Origin: Micromussa lordhowensis | Lineage: Eukaryota; Cnidaria; Anthozoa; Scleractinia; Lobophylliidae | NCBI GenBank assembly: GCA_964020085.1 | Contig: OZ026600.1 | Location: forward strand, 5,065,361 to 5,129,360 | Direction: 5' to 3' | Length of the DNA: 64,000 nt | Shown: one piece after another, positions 24,439 to 32,948 of the stretch | How the letters are laid out: each line of letters begins with the position of its first letter | Numbering within the stretch: position 1 is the first letter of the stretch | Notes under the pieces: model-generated | Databases searched by the model: none | What the model saw: only the letters and a program-made list of their open reading frames with translations | What the model was told of the DNA's origin: nothing | Made by a program: the position numbers and the translations under genes

Positions 24439-27400
24439 TATTACAAGATAATTTGGTTTTATCAACTGGGTTGATAATGTGAATTGTCCACCGTAAAGAG
24501 TTTCGGAAGCTGACGTTTCGATCGTTAGCCCTTCGTCGGAGCCTTCGTCAATCCTATGCCTTCGTCAATCCTATGGGAGTTCAATTCTTTTCTTATCTAA
24601 ACACTTCCATTTTGCCTGGCTGCTGGTCACGGGAGTGAGAACGCTCTTTAATCTATTGCCGCTTTTCACATGACGTCACTAAAATTCAAACTACAAAACT
24701 ATTGATCCTATTGATATTTTACTTTAATGAGGTATAAGAGCAGCTGAAAACTAATATTGAGACGATTTTTTGTCCCGAATGGGTTCTTGGTTTTGCGATA
24801 GGTTATGCTATCTGAACGGGTTTTTGTATTAGGAAAAGTATTATTTTTTGAGTTCCTCGAGAGATAAATTTACGCTTTTGTAATAAAACTCAGTGACAGA
24901 TGTTTCTGTTGGTTTCCGGCCGCCATGTTTGTGCCCATCTAGATGGGCACCAACATGGCGGCCCATATAAATCTCTATAAATTTGGATGACACACTTCTG
25001 CGAATAGCGCGCGAATTAAAAACAGCAGAGACCTGATTCTTGGCGAGGTTGTTTATATTGCAATCATCTATCATATCCCAGATTCTTGAATTTATTTATT
25101 GAACGGTTACGATTTTTAGTTTTGATCACGTGACTGATGAAAACCGAGAATTGGAAGTTAATAAGATAATTTAAATCGAATCGCCATCACAATAAAACCT
25201 TTTCTCTTGAGCAAACGAATCATTCTAGCTTACGTTTGTGAAACTTCGTAAAATGATCAAGGAAATTGATTTGTGGCGTTCTCTCGATCATTCCGCTGTT
25301 GCTACCGTCAATTAACTATGGTCAGATGTATAATTGTTGATACATATGGAAAACTACGACTTTTTCCTCACATAGCGTATAGCTCGCTTAGACCTCCTGT
25401 AGAAAGTATACAAATAATAAACAAGTATGACGGATGTCAGAAGCGTATCTCCAGTGTATCTAGGCTCGATTACCAGCCACTGTTCGGAAATGGAGCCCAC
25501 TCGCCCCGCGTAGAGAAACGTAGACAAGACTCAACAGAGCGGCGGAAATCGAGGCTAAAGCGACGGTGTATCTCCAGTGTATCAAGTAGGTCAAACACAA
25601 AAGACTAGCCTATAATTACACAGGACCTTCATTTTCCTGTAATCAAAAAGAAAACCTACATGTACTAACGTTTTGTGTTGTATGGTTCGGCAGATTGCCT
25701 GCGAGAAAATCCTTGAGCGGTTGAAACCATATCAAATGGAAAATCCTAAAGGAACATGGGAAGACTGGGTACGTTGATAGCATTCCATCGTTGATTGGAT
25801 GATCAGTATTATATTAGTACTATCGGTCGATGCACTTCACCGTCTGTGAAAGCTGTCTGTCTGTCTGCCTTTCTGTATGTATGTCTTTTTGTCACTCAGT
25901 TCGTCTATTCGTCGCCTAGTCAATTCATTCATCAGGCAGTTTCATAAATTATCTTTGTTGTTTCGTGCTAATTCCTAAAATCTCGCAATAAATACCACTG
26001 TCAATAGAACCCCTTATCACTTTTTGGTCAATCATTACCTTTTTTCCAAAAGCAACTTGTACTTGTATTACAGATTAAAAATCTGATCGCCCGAGGTGTA
26101 TCTAAGAACCGTGTTCATTCACGTTCTGGTTTATATGTTTTTGTTACAGTGGAACCTAAGCTTACGACCGGCCCTGTCAATATGGCCACCTCTTATGGCG
26201 CCCCCTTTTTTGCCTGACAAAAACACTTAAAGATCCATTTTCATATTTGAAATACGGCCACAGTTTTATGACCCAAAGGTGGTTGTATTGACGAAGTTCA
26301 ACTGTAATTCACTTCATAAGAGAAAGCACAGTGCGTCTGGGAACGCCACAGAAATAATGAACAACAAGAAGCTATACCATTTTCCCTGAATCCTATGATA
26401 TGTCGTTAAGGAAACCTTTGTTTTTGCTAGGTTCGCTCTGCCTACTTTGATCGCGTCAATCTTTCTGCTAATGGATTCTACAGGTAAGGAGAATGCAAAT
26501 TTAAATATTTTGTTGATCTGTTTTTGCTGCGTGTACCGTTGCGTGGAGATATTTATTGGGACTAAGATTCTCAAGTGTGATGACCGCACAACGCTGGGGA
26601 AATCTGCTTGGTGAAAGCAGCCCCAAGGCTTCGTTAAACGACAGTTACATAGTTCTAGTCAAAACGAGTTTAATCATCATTATCATCATTAATTTGCCGT
26701 TAAAAAGTGTTTATTAATTGCAGCAACTTATCCAGAAAAACTACCAGGCTTAAAGGGGAGACCGCCTCGATTGGTTAATGTGGTTTAATTGTTAGCGATA
26801 AGTTTGTCATTGTCAATCAGTATCTTGCCTGTTACGTCAGAATTTCTAGATGGCTACAAACAGCCATCTAATATTGAGGGCACAGATTTATCTGTACCCA
26901 TAGTCAATTCAATAATGAATAAAACTAGGGAATTAACAAAAGCATCATAGATCTATTGTAAGGTAAATACTTGTACTAATACATGGAAAAAAGGAGGGGG
27001 GCTGTAACATCCAGCATTTTAGGGTGAAAAAAATTCAGCCCTTTATCAAAATATCGACTTGGTTTCGTTGTTTTGGATCTGGCTAGATTAGGATAGGGAG
27101 TTTGCAGAGACTAGAGATACACAATAATTTTGTTCTTTGCTGGAGGTCCGTCAGTTTGGAACATTTGAATGCCGAATTTGCAACTGGTGAAAATATTTTC
27201 ACCAAAAAGAATAATGACCTTGACATGAAAGTGGAGCTTTGGACATCACTAAACAAATCGCCTGTGCCATGAATTAGCCAGTTTAAGGTGTAATAAAAGG
27301 TTTTACCTTTCCTTCAGAACACCTGATTTAGGATACGACTGGAAGACCAACACCGGCCGAGTGTTTAATTATTTCTGTTTTGGTGCTTCCTGCTCTGAAG

Positions 27401-29807
27401 TGGAGGTTGACTGCCTCACGGGAGATCACCAGGTATGGAGCGGCCAGTCATATTGATAGCCTCTTCCTTATGCAATCTTTAGCTGACCCAGGAAGCCGCT
27501 CAATAGATTCTTCAGACTTTGCTCGTTAGCTGACATGACACATTGACAAAAGACGGTGATGCTATCTATGGTTATGAGGTCTTGGTCACATACTGTCACG
27601 CCATCTTGAGGGAAAAGGTCACACTCGTGTCATCTCAAGGATTCGGTCTAGGGGCAGTGTCTCATCTTATTATCACTCCATCTTAAAAAGTTCATATTGG
27701 CATAAGGTTGTGAAGCTATGGTTATGAGGGCTTGGTCACACACTGTCACGATATCTTGAGGGACTAGGTCACACTACTGTCACGTTATGTCAAGGACTCG
27801 ATTTGAAGGGATTGTGTCTCGTTATTATTACTCAATCTTAAAGTAACTGCCTGCTTCATCTTAGACCTCAAACTCGTGGCATAAATCTTTTTTTCAGTCG
27901 CTTTGTAGCAAGAGTAATTTGTTAGATCTGTGATTATTCATGACTTGTTTGATAGGTTCTTCGTACAGATATCGTGATGGATGTTGGTACAAGCCTGAAC
28001 CCAGCTATCGACATTGGACAGGTCAGTTTAACATCTTCACTCTGCGAACTAGCTGCGTCGCAGTCATTAATTATAAGATCTGTCATGTATGTCTGGCCTC
28101 AGAAACACGGGAGGACCTGTACTACGATTATCACTTGAGTAAGGCGCAGCGAAACTCTGGGAACCAGGTTCAACTAGTGTTGTTGTCACGAGCAACTGGC
28201 TCCGTTTCCAGTGGCAACCTGAGCTGTCGGCCTTTGACGTCATTGGCAGTAAAACGCGCGAAATTGCAGGCGACGATATTGTTACCACTGGAAACGAGGA
28301 AAGTGGCCCGCGGCGACACCGTAATTTTAAGTCCAAAACATCGTCACCAAAGATCCGTCGCGTCTTACTCAACTGATAATCGCTGTACCAGTCGTCCGAT
28401 AATTGCTGGTATATGTTCTGACCCAAGTTCTCAGCAAAGCCCAAGACTACCACTCCCAATTCAGACCTTGATCTATTGATTGATTAATTATTTACTGAGC
28501 ATTTCGTTTAAATTTGCGCTCTTTCAGGTCGAAGGCGGTTTTGTGCAGGGACTTGGTCTGTTTACCCTGGAAGAACTTCGATACTCTCAGAGCGGCTCTC
28601 CGTGGACGACGGGACCTGGGGCATATAAGATTCCCGGATTTGCAGACATACCAGTGGAGTTTTATGTTCATCTTCTCCGAAGTGCACCAAACGAAAAAGC
28701 TGTGTATTCTTCAAAAGTATGAATGATGCTTGTGGTCATTCTCTCTCTGAGCATGCGACAAAACGTACCCTTTTTAACATTTATAAACGCTTGATTTTTG
28801 TGCTTTCAGGCTGTAGGAGAACCTCCGTTATTCCTGGCTTCCTCCGTGTTTTACGCCATCAAAGATGCTGTCATGGCTGCCAGGTAAAATTGCGTGACTT
28901 GTGGCGGTAATCGGATCACTACTGAGTGACAGTTGTCATCAGATGGCGATTGCGTGACATACGGCAGTCATCAAATGACGTATGTGTGACGCAATAGTCA
29001 TCCGATGACTATTGCGTGGCCTTTGGCAGTCATTGCGTGTTGCGTGACTAGTAGTGGCTATCACAGGACCGGCTATTGTGTGACTCATGGCAGTCATTAA
29101 ATGACTTGTAGTCAGGTGCTTGCTGATGTCGGTAACTGTGTCTTACTTATAGTGCTACGTTTGCCTTCGACACTATTTTCCTGCTCGTTTTGTCGCTAAT
29201 ATTTCTAACTTTCAGGCCATCATTTTGTCAATATTTATTTTGCTTTACAGACGCGAGTCAGGTGTTGAAGGGATATTCAGGCTGGACAGTCCTGCAACCA
29301 GTGAGCGCATTAGAATGGCTTGTGTTGACGAGTTTACTAAACAGGTGAGATATGCTGGCGCTGTTGAACAGCAATGGAAATTGCGCTATATACACAAACT
29401 GTTATTATTATTACAGTCTCATTCTGGTTTCCGAATTCCAATCGGCGCAACGCACACACAATTGTTTTTTGGTTGTAACACGCAAGACCTTAACACGGGT
29501 GACTCCGGGGGAGGTAGGGGGGTGAGTCCAGTGTTCAGAGTTAAAGGCTGTCTTCTTAAAGCGTTCAGATGATGGTGCACAATAGCTCAGCCAATCAGAT
29601 TGGAGCAATTATATTACGAAATGGTACCATAGCTCAGCCAATCAGATTGCAACGTTTGTTGTAGTAGCCTAGTCGATTGGCACGAATTTTGTTCATTAAT
29701 TGTAGTGACTCCTGGCCTCGACATGTGTTTGATATCTTTTCATTTTTCGTTCACAGTTCACACCACTTGCAGATCCATCAGTGAAGGACTTTAACGTGTA
29801 CCCATAA
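449..29807 (+). CDS. XDH: Xanthine dehydrogenase (37 exons, 5' end outside window)
   Basis: Oxidises hypoxanthine to xanthine and xanthine to urate in purine breakdown, passing electrons from a molybdopterin centre through two 2Fe-2S clusters and FAD to NAD+; cytosolic in known animals. Thirty-seven exons with AG/GT borders join without a frameshift or stop into 1277 residues ending at TAA 29805-29807; with the missing ~55-65 N-terminal residues this matches the usual ~1330. XDH rather than aldehyde oxidase: Glu750 (in GGFGGKE) and Arg828 (in MERALFHM) occupy the purine-binding positions Glu802 and Arg880 of the bovine enzyme, which aldehyde oxidases change. Phe862, Phe953, Phe957 and catalytic Glu1209 (AVGEPP) are also present. 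Both cysteines that allow the mammalian dehydrogenase-to-oxidase switch are absent. Many introns are swollen by mobile elements, but no exon is broken. Residue numbers count from the first codon in the window. Exon coordinates are in the next three entries. Confidence 0.96.
3180..3350. repeat. AGATCTTC-rich degenerate repeat
   Basis: Intron 5 of XDH contains many variants of AAGATCTTCAAAGA, several of which are palindromic and could form hairpins. It looks like the core of a decayed inverted-repeat element. The next stretch (about 3500-3790) is AT-rich and gave no recognisable domain. Confidence 0.4.
4380..6045 (+). pseudogene. CR1/L2-type LINE, 5'-truncated reverse transcriptase with one stop
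   Basis: An open frame from about 4443 reads as a non-LTR reverse transcriptase: [53 protein letters not shown], the turn GVPQGS and the catalytic YADD box. A TAA at 5262-5264 breaks the frame, but the same frame continues to a TAA at 5913-5915 through the C-terminal part ([36 protein letters not shown]). So one nonsense change separates the two halves. The 3' UTR has short T/A runs, then TGTAAAGCGC and AGCGCTATACAAAT with an ATTCA-rich tail, typical of this group. The endonuclease and ORF1 are missing. It sits in XDH intron 6 in sense orientation. The left border is approximate. Confidence 0.85.
6636..6807. mobile_element. Fold-back MITE
   Basis: Arms beginning GAATTGGTTCATGCT and ending AGCATGAACCAATTC are inverted repeats, and inside them TATTGAGTTATGGATGCA is matched by TGCATCCATAACTCAATA. 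Total about 172 bp in XDH intron 6. No target duplication was identified. Confidence 0.65.
8109..8172 (+). repeat. (CTGT)n / (CAGT)n microsatellite
   Basis: About ten CTGT units run directly into CAGT units, ending 75 bases upstream of XDH exon 9. Flanking bases are also CAGT-like, so the tract has spread into the region where the branch point and pyrimidine tract of this acceptor would lie. Confidence 0.9.
8643..8940 (-). pseudogene. PLE reverse transcriptase fragment (inverted)
   Basis: The minus strand reads [42 protein letters not shown] and [11 protein letters not shown], the thumb-side end of a Penelope-type reverse transcriptase. In an intact element the words LRRLCSEDS run directly into DFSFKSEEM, which is found here on the opposite strand from about 8931. 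The catalytic motifs are not in this fragment. It is a dead piece created with or after insertion. Confidence 0.8.
8927..9699 (+). pseudogene. PLE C-terminal region with GIY-YIG endonuclease
   Basis: An open frame ends with TAA at 9697-9699. It contains the CKTCPF cysteine motif, then [17 protein letters not shown] followed by [13 protein letters not shown], the GIY-YIG nuclease fold with its Arg and His. Penelope elements use this domain to nick target DNA. The residue after YIG is Gly, where related elements usually have Glu (YIGETGR), so activity is doubtful. The frame is otherwise intact, but the reverse transcriptase half is inverted, so the copy cannot make a full protein. Confidence 0.85.
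9791..9838 (+). ncRNA. Hammerhead-ribozyme-like motif of PLE end
   Basis: Layout in order: GATTCGCT (stem I, 5' side), CCGACGA (compare core CUGANGA), one extra A, GGGC-TAAC-GCTC (stem II hairpin), GAAA, C, GTC (cleavage triplet), then AGC-TTC-CGAATC (stem I, 3' side). GATTCG pairs with CGAATC and GCT with AGC. Stem III would be the very short self-complementary ACGT, as in PLE hammerheads that work as dimers. The second core base is C instead of U, so this copy may be inactive. Known biology: PLEs of many animals carry hammerhead motifs in their terminal repeats. Confidence 0.4.
9886..10262 (+). repeat. Minisatellite, 21-22 bp unit
   Basis: About 17 imperfect copies of AAATAGCGCTCNGGTTAGCCT, with one GC-rich variant near 10030. 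It begins exactly where the PLE terminal sequence stops and ends about 100 bases before XDH exon 10. The unit contains AGCGCT, a small palindrome. Confidence 0.9.
11608..11899 (-). mobile_element. tRNA-derived SINE with flanking 37-bp repeats
   Basis: A tRNA-like head lies on the minus strand (11730-11802), followed on that strand by a body with AGGCTCTAATTTCACAG. The words TGAATATATGAAGTATCATA and TTTGAACTGCGG occur on both sides (11608-11644 and 11861-11899) as direct repeats. A related body recurs at 38165-38345. Located in XDH intron 11. Confidence 0.65.
11730..11802 (-). tRNA. tRNA-Thr(CGT)-like head of a SINE, probably pseudo
   Basis: The minus strand folds into a full cloverleaf of 72 bases: acceptor GGCTTGA with TCAGGCC, D arm GCTC/GAGC, anticodon stem CTGCA/CGCAG with one A-C mismatch, loop CCCGTAT (anticodon CGT), five-base variable region, and T arm ATGGG-TTCGAAT-CCCGT. 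Position 33 is C rather than the near-universal U. Box A and box B (GGTTCGAAT) look good. The mismatch, C33 and the SINE context point to a tRNA-derived repeat rather than a working gene. Confidence 0.5.
12312..12640. mobile_element. CGTTTTC-rich inverted-repeat element
   Basis: Repeated words such as GTTTTC, CCGTTTTC and GTCCACAC / GTGTAGACGG in both orientations mark a MITE-like family common in animal genomes, beginning near CTGCGTCCATAC and ending near GTGTAGACGGTAGGCC. A second copy is at 19918-20345. Located in XDH intron 11. Confidence 0.55.
13436..13551. mobile_element. Hairpin MITE
   Basis: The word GGGAAATCTCAGACC is matched by GGTCTGAGATTTCCC, and the flanks GGTCATTACA / TGTAATGACC and ATTAACC / GGTTAAT extend the arms to about 45 bp around a short loop. 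Located in XDH intron 12. Confidence 0.75.
14748..15142. mobile_element. MITE with TTAA-flanked inverted ends
   Basis: The left end TTAA-ACACGGAGCGAGC mirrors the right end GCTCGCTCCGTGT-TTAA. TTAA at both ends fits the target-site duplication of piggyBac-type elements, though it could be part of the palindrome. There is no transposase ORF. Located in XDH intron 14. Confidence 0.6.
15147..15400 (+). repeat. Degenerate tandem repeat
   Basis: Three spaced copies of ACTGCTCAATAGCTTT-like sequence, two preceded by CAGTACCAC, with unit length about 105-115 bp. It directly follows the TTAA-ended MITE in XDH intron 14. Confidence 0.5.
17256..17296 (+). repeat. (TTA)n microsatellite
   Basis: About thirteen TTA units in XDH intron 17, with scattered ATT words around 17140-17470. 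Confidence 0.9.
18382..18656. mobile_element. Tc1/mariner-type MITE interrupted by a PLE tail
   Basis: Ends TA-CAGTCGAACCTC and GAGGTTCGACTG-TA are inverted repeats with TA at each border. Related elements with TACAGT ends are at 23316 and 26145. A PLE tail is inserted inside it at 18405-18578. Located in XDH intron 20. Confidence 0.75.
18405..18578 (-). mobile_element. PLE 3' tail with internal inverted duplication
   Basis: The insertion of 174 bp is flanked by the 12-bp duplication CTCTCCCCAACA (18393-18404 and 18579-18590). The first part is the PLE tail in minus orientation, shared with the copy at 24391. The second part repeats the terminal segment in plus orientation, giving perfect 39-bp inverted arms at 18475-18513 and 18533-18571 around a 19-base spacer. 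The TSD shows that it was a single insertion event. Confidence 0.85.
18738..18930. mobile_element. Decayed MITE
   Basis: Left AGCCAAACACAC and right GCGTGCGTTTGACTGG are imperfect inverted ends, and the interior repeats GCAACAT / TGTTGCAAT words. Located in XDH intron 20; no TSD seen. Confidence 0.45.
19918..20345. mobile_element. Second CGTTTTC-rich inverted-repeat element
   Basis: Same family as 12312-12640: GCACACTAATGCG at the left answers to GTATTAGTGCGG at the right, with many GTTTTC / GAAAAC words between. Located in XDH intron 23. Open frames across it are by-products of the repeat. Confidence 0.6.
21090..21275 (-). mobile_element. tRNA-derived SINE fragment
   Basis: On the minus strand it carries GTTCTTGGGCAAGACATTTC-like body sequence and an upstream tRNA-like part, matching the SINE family at 47667-47983 and 22581-23028. 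Located just before XDH exon 26. Confidence 0.6.
21936..22226. mobile_element. Inverted-repeat MITE, copy 1
   Basis: Inner arms ATATCAAACACTCGAGACAG and CTGTCTCTCGTTGTTTGATAT, with GTGTTTCATCGG / CGATGAAACAC, form a long hairpin. An outer non-palindromic arm (about 21936-22060) is also shared with the copy at 41869-42159, which is in the opposite orientation. Located in XDH intron 26, ending about 120 bases before exon 27. Confidence 0.8.
22581..23028 (+). mobile_element. tRNA-derived SINE, split by a MITE
   Basis: Head with box-A-like ATGGCCTCATGGTTAGTGCG and a B-box-like GATCGAGCCCTGG, then body GGGCAAGACACTTTAATCTC and end CTTCATGCTACAGAAACGGG. A 165-bp hairpin MITE (22642-22806) splits the SINE between GGGACA and TTGTG. 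Located in XDH intron 27. Confidence 0.8.
22642..22806. mobile_element. Hairpin MITE nested in a SINE
   Basis: Ends TAGACCC and GGGTCTA. The arms are about 65 bp and nearly perfect: AAATGGCGCCTAAATTTGAA is mirrored by TTCAAATTTAGGCGCCATTT. The border bases TA...TA are consistent with a Tc1/mariner-like TA target. Confidence 0.85.
23316..23420. mobile_element. Tc1/mariner-type MITE, 105 bp
   Basis: TA-CAGTCAACTCTC at the left and GAGAGCTGACTG-TA at the right. The interior holds GCGGACACC and GTGTCCGTTAGCGG in opposite orientation. Located in XDH intron 28. Confidence 0.8.
24103..24245. mobile_element. Hairpin MITE
   Basis: TCCCATAATAGACCTCTTTTA at the left mirrors TAAAAGAGGTGTATTATGGGA at the right, with ATCCCCCAAAA / TTTGGGGGT inside. 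Located in XDH intron 29. Confidence 0.75.
24391..24565 (-). mobile_element. PLE 3' tail with 13-bp target duplication
   Basis: An insertion of 175 bp flanked by CAATCCTATGGGA at 24378-24390 and 24566-24578. On the minus strand it reads the hammerhead-like motif (24498-24543), the terminal segment GTGGACAATTCACATTATC and AACCCAGTTGATAAAACC, and a tail ending CCCCCTTTA. It is a strongly 5'-truncated PLE copy that defines the true 3' end of this family. Confidence 0.85.
24498..24543 (-). ncRNA. Hammerhead-like motif (PLE copy)
   Basis: Same layout as at 9791: CTCCGACGA, extra A, GGGC-TAAC-GATC (one stem II mismatch), GAAAC, GTC, AGCTTCCGAA. The second core base is again C. Confidence 0.35.
24840..25085. 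mobile_element. MITE with central palindrome, copy 1
   Basis: A near-perfect palindrome at 24917-24962 (CCGCCATGTT...AACATGGCGG around ATCTAGAT) lies in a longer unit whose right part (AACAACCTCGCCAAG on the minus strand, TATCATATCCCAGATTC on the plus strand) recurs inverted at 34900-35110. Located in XDH intron 29. The rest of that intron to 25693 shows nothing recognisable. Confidence 0.6.
26145..26306. mobile_element. Tc1/mariner-type MITE
   Basis: TA-CAGTGGAACCT at the left and AGTTCAACTG-TA at the right, with GGCCACC / GGTGGTTGTATTG words in opposite orientation between them. Located in XDH intron 30. Confidence 0.65.
27565..27845 (+). repeat. Two-copy tandem duplication, about 150 bp unit
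   Basis: The run CTATGGTTATGAGG...CTTGGTCACA...CTGTCACG...TCTTGAGGGA...GGTCACACT...CTCAAGGA occurs twice, starting near 27565 and 27714, and each copy ends in TTATTATCACTC-like sequence. Located in XDH intron 32. Confidence 0.7.
28895..29110 (+). repeat. Degenerate minisatellite with GCGTGAC / CAGTCAT words
   Basis: Four or five diverged units contain ATTGCGTGAC, GGCAGTCAT and AAATGAC; CAATAGTCATCCGATGACTATTG inside is a palindrome. Located in XDH intron 35. Confidence 0.6.
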
Positions 29808-30153
29808 GGCACTGCCAATCTTTCTTATAAATGATCATTAATCGGTAATGTCATCATATACAGCCCGGCTTCTTGGCGTATGTGAAATTCCTAAACTATC
29901 CTTTTCCTTCCCTACCCACCCAACCCTATTCATACACGATTTACGCAACTTTCAGTGGCTTCACTTGTTTCCAGTTCCTCACTCGGGATTTGCCTGAAAC
30001 GATGTTGAATCAGAATTAGAATTATACAAAGAGTACTCAAAGATAAGCACTAACAGAGACGTACTTTTGGAATTACTATTTTTATCAGGTTATTTTCGAG
30101 GAAAGATTGGGGAAACGGGGGTATTTCACACATGCATTTCTCGATGCGTTCCG

Positions 30154-30159
30154 AATAAA
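30154..30159 (+). promoter_or_regulatory. Candidate XDH polyadenylation signal
   Basis: First AATAAA after the XDH stop codon, about 350 bases downstream, in an AT-rich stretch with further AATAAT words. A 3' UTR of this length is plausible, but no transcript end is visible. Confidence 0.4.
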
Positions 30160-30796
30160 TAATACATATAAATAATAATAATGCATTTGAGCACAAAATG
30201 GACGGTATTTTTAATTGTTTCTCAAGGTGTAAGTAGACGGGGACGTAATTTTAATCGAAAATCGAACGTCTCGCGGATCAAGGTTTCTGATGTATCACAA
30301 CTAATTAAGTTCTCGTTGGTACAATTATTTATTTTGTTACTCAAATTATCTTAATATATACATGCACAATTTCAGAACGGTTATTGATAAGCTGGTGGCT
30401 AACGACGATTAAAATCTTAATTCTCGTCTGAATATCAATTCCAAACTAGGTGTGTAGGTTAGAAGAATTGCACAACTGATCACCAGGGGGTGGGGAGGGG
30501 GGCATTGTTAACAATCCATATGATTAGTATGCGATTTTGAATTGCCTTTTCTAATTGTCCAATCGCCAAGCGAAATGTTCGCAGAATTAAATTCTCTTAA
30601 CTAGTACTAAACGAATTATACGGTTGACGAGAAAGGAGAATTTGTATGTAGATATCAGGTCTGAAACAAGAAGTTCTGGGATAATGGGGCTTGGCCTGGT
30701 CATTCAATCAACTGGAGTGCAAACAGCGTAGAAACCAACAAAGTGAAATTAGTAGTAGGAAAACACCGGTTCTGCAACAGGGACACGGGGACACAG

Positions 30797-30908
30797 TGAC
30801 GTCACAATACCCTAAGGGGTTGACGTCATCAAAATGATGACATCATTATCTAAAAATAGAATATTGACATCATAGGAATGGGATGTCATTGGAAGTATTA
30901 CGTCATAA
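30797..30908. promoter_or_regulatory. Cluster of CRE-like TGACGTCA motifs
   Basis: Two perfect palindromic TGACGTCA sites (30797-30804, 30821-30828), then GATGACATCA, TTGACATCAT and TTACGTCATAA within about 110 bases. These match the consensus for CREB/ATF proteins. They could be enhancer sites or simply decayed units of a short repeat. They lie about 1 kb downstream of the XDH stop. Confidence 0.3.
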
Positions 30909-31685
30909 TCTTAAAATGGGTAGAATGATGTCATAGAATTATTTTTAGTACCAGAGGTCATATGATTTTTTCATTATAAATACGTTGGAACCTCAAAGGT
31001 AGGGTGATGTAGCAGCTCTCCTAAGGTCTCACATGATTGGCTTGCTACCCTTTGAGAGTACAATAGAACAAACAACAGAAACAATGCCCCTATCCCTAAC
31101 ACAATAGCAGCTGCTACAGTGATAAAACAAAAGCAGCTTTGGACAGCTGCTACACTACTGCAAAGGTATGCTATCTTGAGCAACTAGCAAAGGAATTGAA
31201 TACACAGCAAAATGAAACTCAAGACGAATGTTTGAAGTTTGGTTGTTATGAATACCAGTGAAATAAAGTTCTCAGCACTGTTTGTGTAAAACTAATCGTC
31301 TTTCAATAAAGTTCATTACTTGAAGGAGTTCATTGTTTTATTCAAATAGTTTGTTCAAGCGAATCAGCTCCGTGCCTCAGCTTTGGCGATGAGAGAGAGA
31401 GAGAGACAGAGTGAATATATTCTCGGCTTAGCTAACTGCTCGAGTTTTCCGCTCCGTTAGTCGCGCACTGAACTCCACTTTCAACCCTAGATTTGCATAC
31501 AAACTCCAACGGAAAAGCCCATGGGAAGAATGGGACAGCTCTACCATTGAAATCACAACAATAGAAGTTGAGAGCGCTAATTAATTGTCAACACGCGACA
31601 ATAAATATTTTTTGGACAACGGGTTTTCTTAACAGACTTTATTGCTTGTTATTAGCGAATACACCAAAATTACAACAACTACAAC

Positions 31686-31713
31686 CCAACCCAGTTGATA
31701 AAACCAAATTATC
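31686..31713 (+). mobile_element. PLE terminal remnant
   Basis: CCAACCCAGTTGATAAAACC followed by AAATTATCT matches the terminal segment of the PLE family at 9875, 18551 and 24465. No other PLE sequence is next to it. Confidence 0.6.
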
Positions 31714-32948
31714 TAAAAACTAAAACGGTTGATTCCAGCAGTATAAAACCTTGCGATAAAATTCATTTTCTTTTTATAAACAGTTTGGCCAAGTTCTCAC
31801 TTGTGACCTAACGACACTTGAAACGACACATTGACATAAGGACTAACAGCTTTTGTCGCAATGCGAACATCGACATACAATCATAAGGAAAAGATCAGTT
31901 TTTGCCCTTGTGGCATTATGTTCATGCTGTTATGTGGCTAATATGTCATTATGTCCACATGTTCACACTACAAAGATGTCGTTCGTGACGATGTCGTTAT
32001 GTCGCTAGTTTGAACCAGGCTTTATATTGCTATTATGCATTATGTCAGGATGTTCACACTGCAAAAACAAAGGCATGACTTCCTTCTTACGTCGTTGTGT
32101 CGCTAATGTGTACTAGGCCTTATCGTTGTGGCTACTGATAGGCTAATTTTGAAGCACGTCTAGTTTGTAGTATACTTGAGTCCTTAAATAGGTGACGTAC
32201 TAAAAAGTTAAAAAGGTTTGATTGAGACCAGCCAGCTCCTTAATAGTGGAACGACTTGTTTAAAATATTTTTTATGACGAGTATTGTGAGTATTTACTTG
32301 AAATGTGTTATCTTGCAAGACGGTGGTGTATACAATAATGGTGAGGTAATAAATTTGAAGTGATGATGTGTTGCGATTTCGTCTGTAAGTGGAGTATGCA
32401 GAAGTTGCTCACGACATCGATTTCCTGAATGGTACTAGAGTATGAAGCGGTTTCCATTCAACCAAATGGTACGGAAATTACCTTGAATGGTTTCCAAAAA
32501 AACCGCTAATTATGGAATTTCCGAAAACGAAACTGTTTAACCGGAAATTCCGGGACGAAAATCAAATGGAACGGTATACTAATTCCCTGCAAGAAATTTC
32601 CGAAAATTTCGGTGTACCTAGTTGTCATCATCTCCGTAAATTCCGGAAATGCTGTTCCTTGTTTGGCCATGTATTTTCTGCGGAACAGTTTTCTGTCCGC
32701 AATCTCCTTATCGGGATAGGACATAATATCTCTGGATTTAATTTAAGCCTATTGTTCAAGGTCACACGTTCTGCACCAATCCGCAAACAATTGAATTTGA
32801 GTTTCATCTGAGGTCACCACCATGTACATGTAGTAGACAATTCAGTGGGCCCCAAACCGGTTGCTCTATTTTTTGCTGCTACACCGTGCTGAGACAACCG
32901 GGTCGAAACAGCTGCTAATACCGGGAACGGGGAAATGATGAACGGTGG

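Larger units (their letters stand above)
13746..29807 (+). other. XDH: XDH exons 13-37: hinge and molybdopterin domains
   Basis: Exons at 13746-13835, 14372-14489, 15534-15585, 16128-16254, 16636-16755, 17475-17597, 17704-17805, 17920-17983, 18999-19068, 19186-19273, 19783-19869, 20478-20603, 20908-20973, 21362-21507, 22344-22425, 23186-23281, 23848-23976, 25694-25768, 26431-26483, 27318-27432, 27956-28021, 28528-28716, 28810-28883, 29251-29344 and 29757-29807. Exon 13 is the hinge (no cysteine). Landmarks: GGFGGKES (exon 21), [11 protein letters not shown] (exon 24), [13 protein letters not shown] (exon 27), [15 protein letters not shown] (exon 28), [15 protein letters not shown] (exon 29), [12 protein letters not shown] (exon 35). 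The final exon encodes sixteen residues ending FNVYP and the stop. Phases agree at every junction, which strongly supports the borders. Confidence 0.94.

Noticed and set aside
24917..24962. Perfect palindrome as a possible transcription terminator
   Set aside because: Eukaryotic intron context and part of a dispersed MITE; no terminator role is expected.
449..29807. Aldehyde oxidase instead of xanthine dehydrogenase
   Set aside because: Glu750 and Arg828 hold the purine-binding positions that aldehyde oxidases replace, and the FAD domain keeps the RREDDIA stretch of XDH.
30974..31183. Minus-strand 69-codon frame with a hydrophobic stretch, resembling a small membrane protein
   Set aside because: No splice or start context, no recognisable family, and it lies among repeats; a hydrophobic frame of this size is expected by chance in T-rich DNA.
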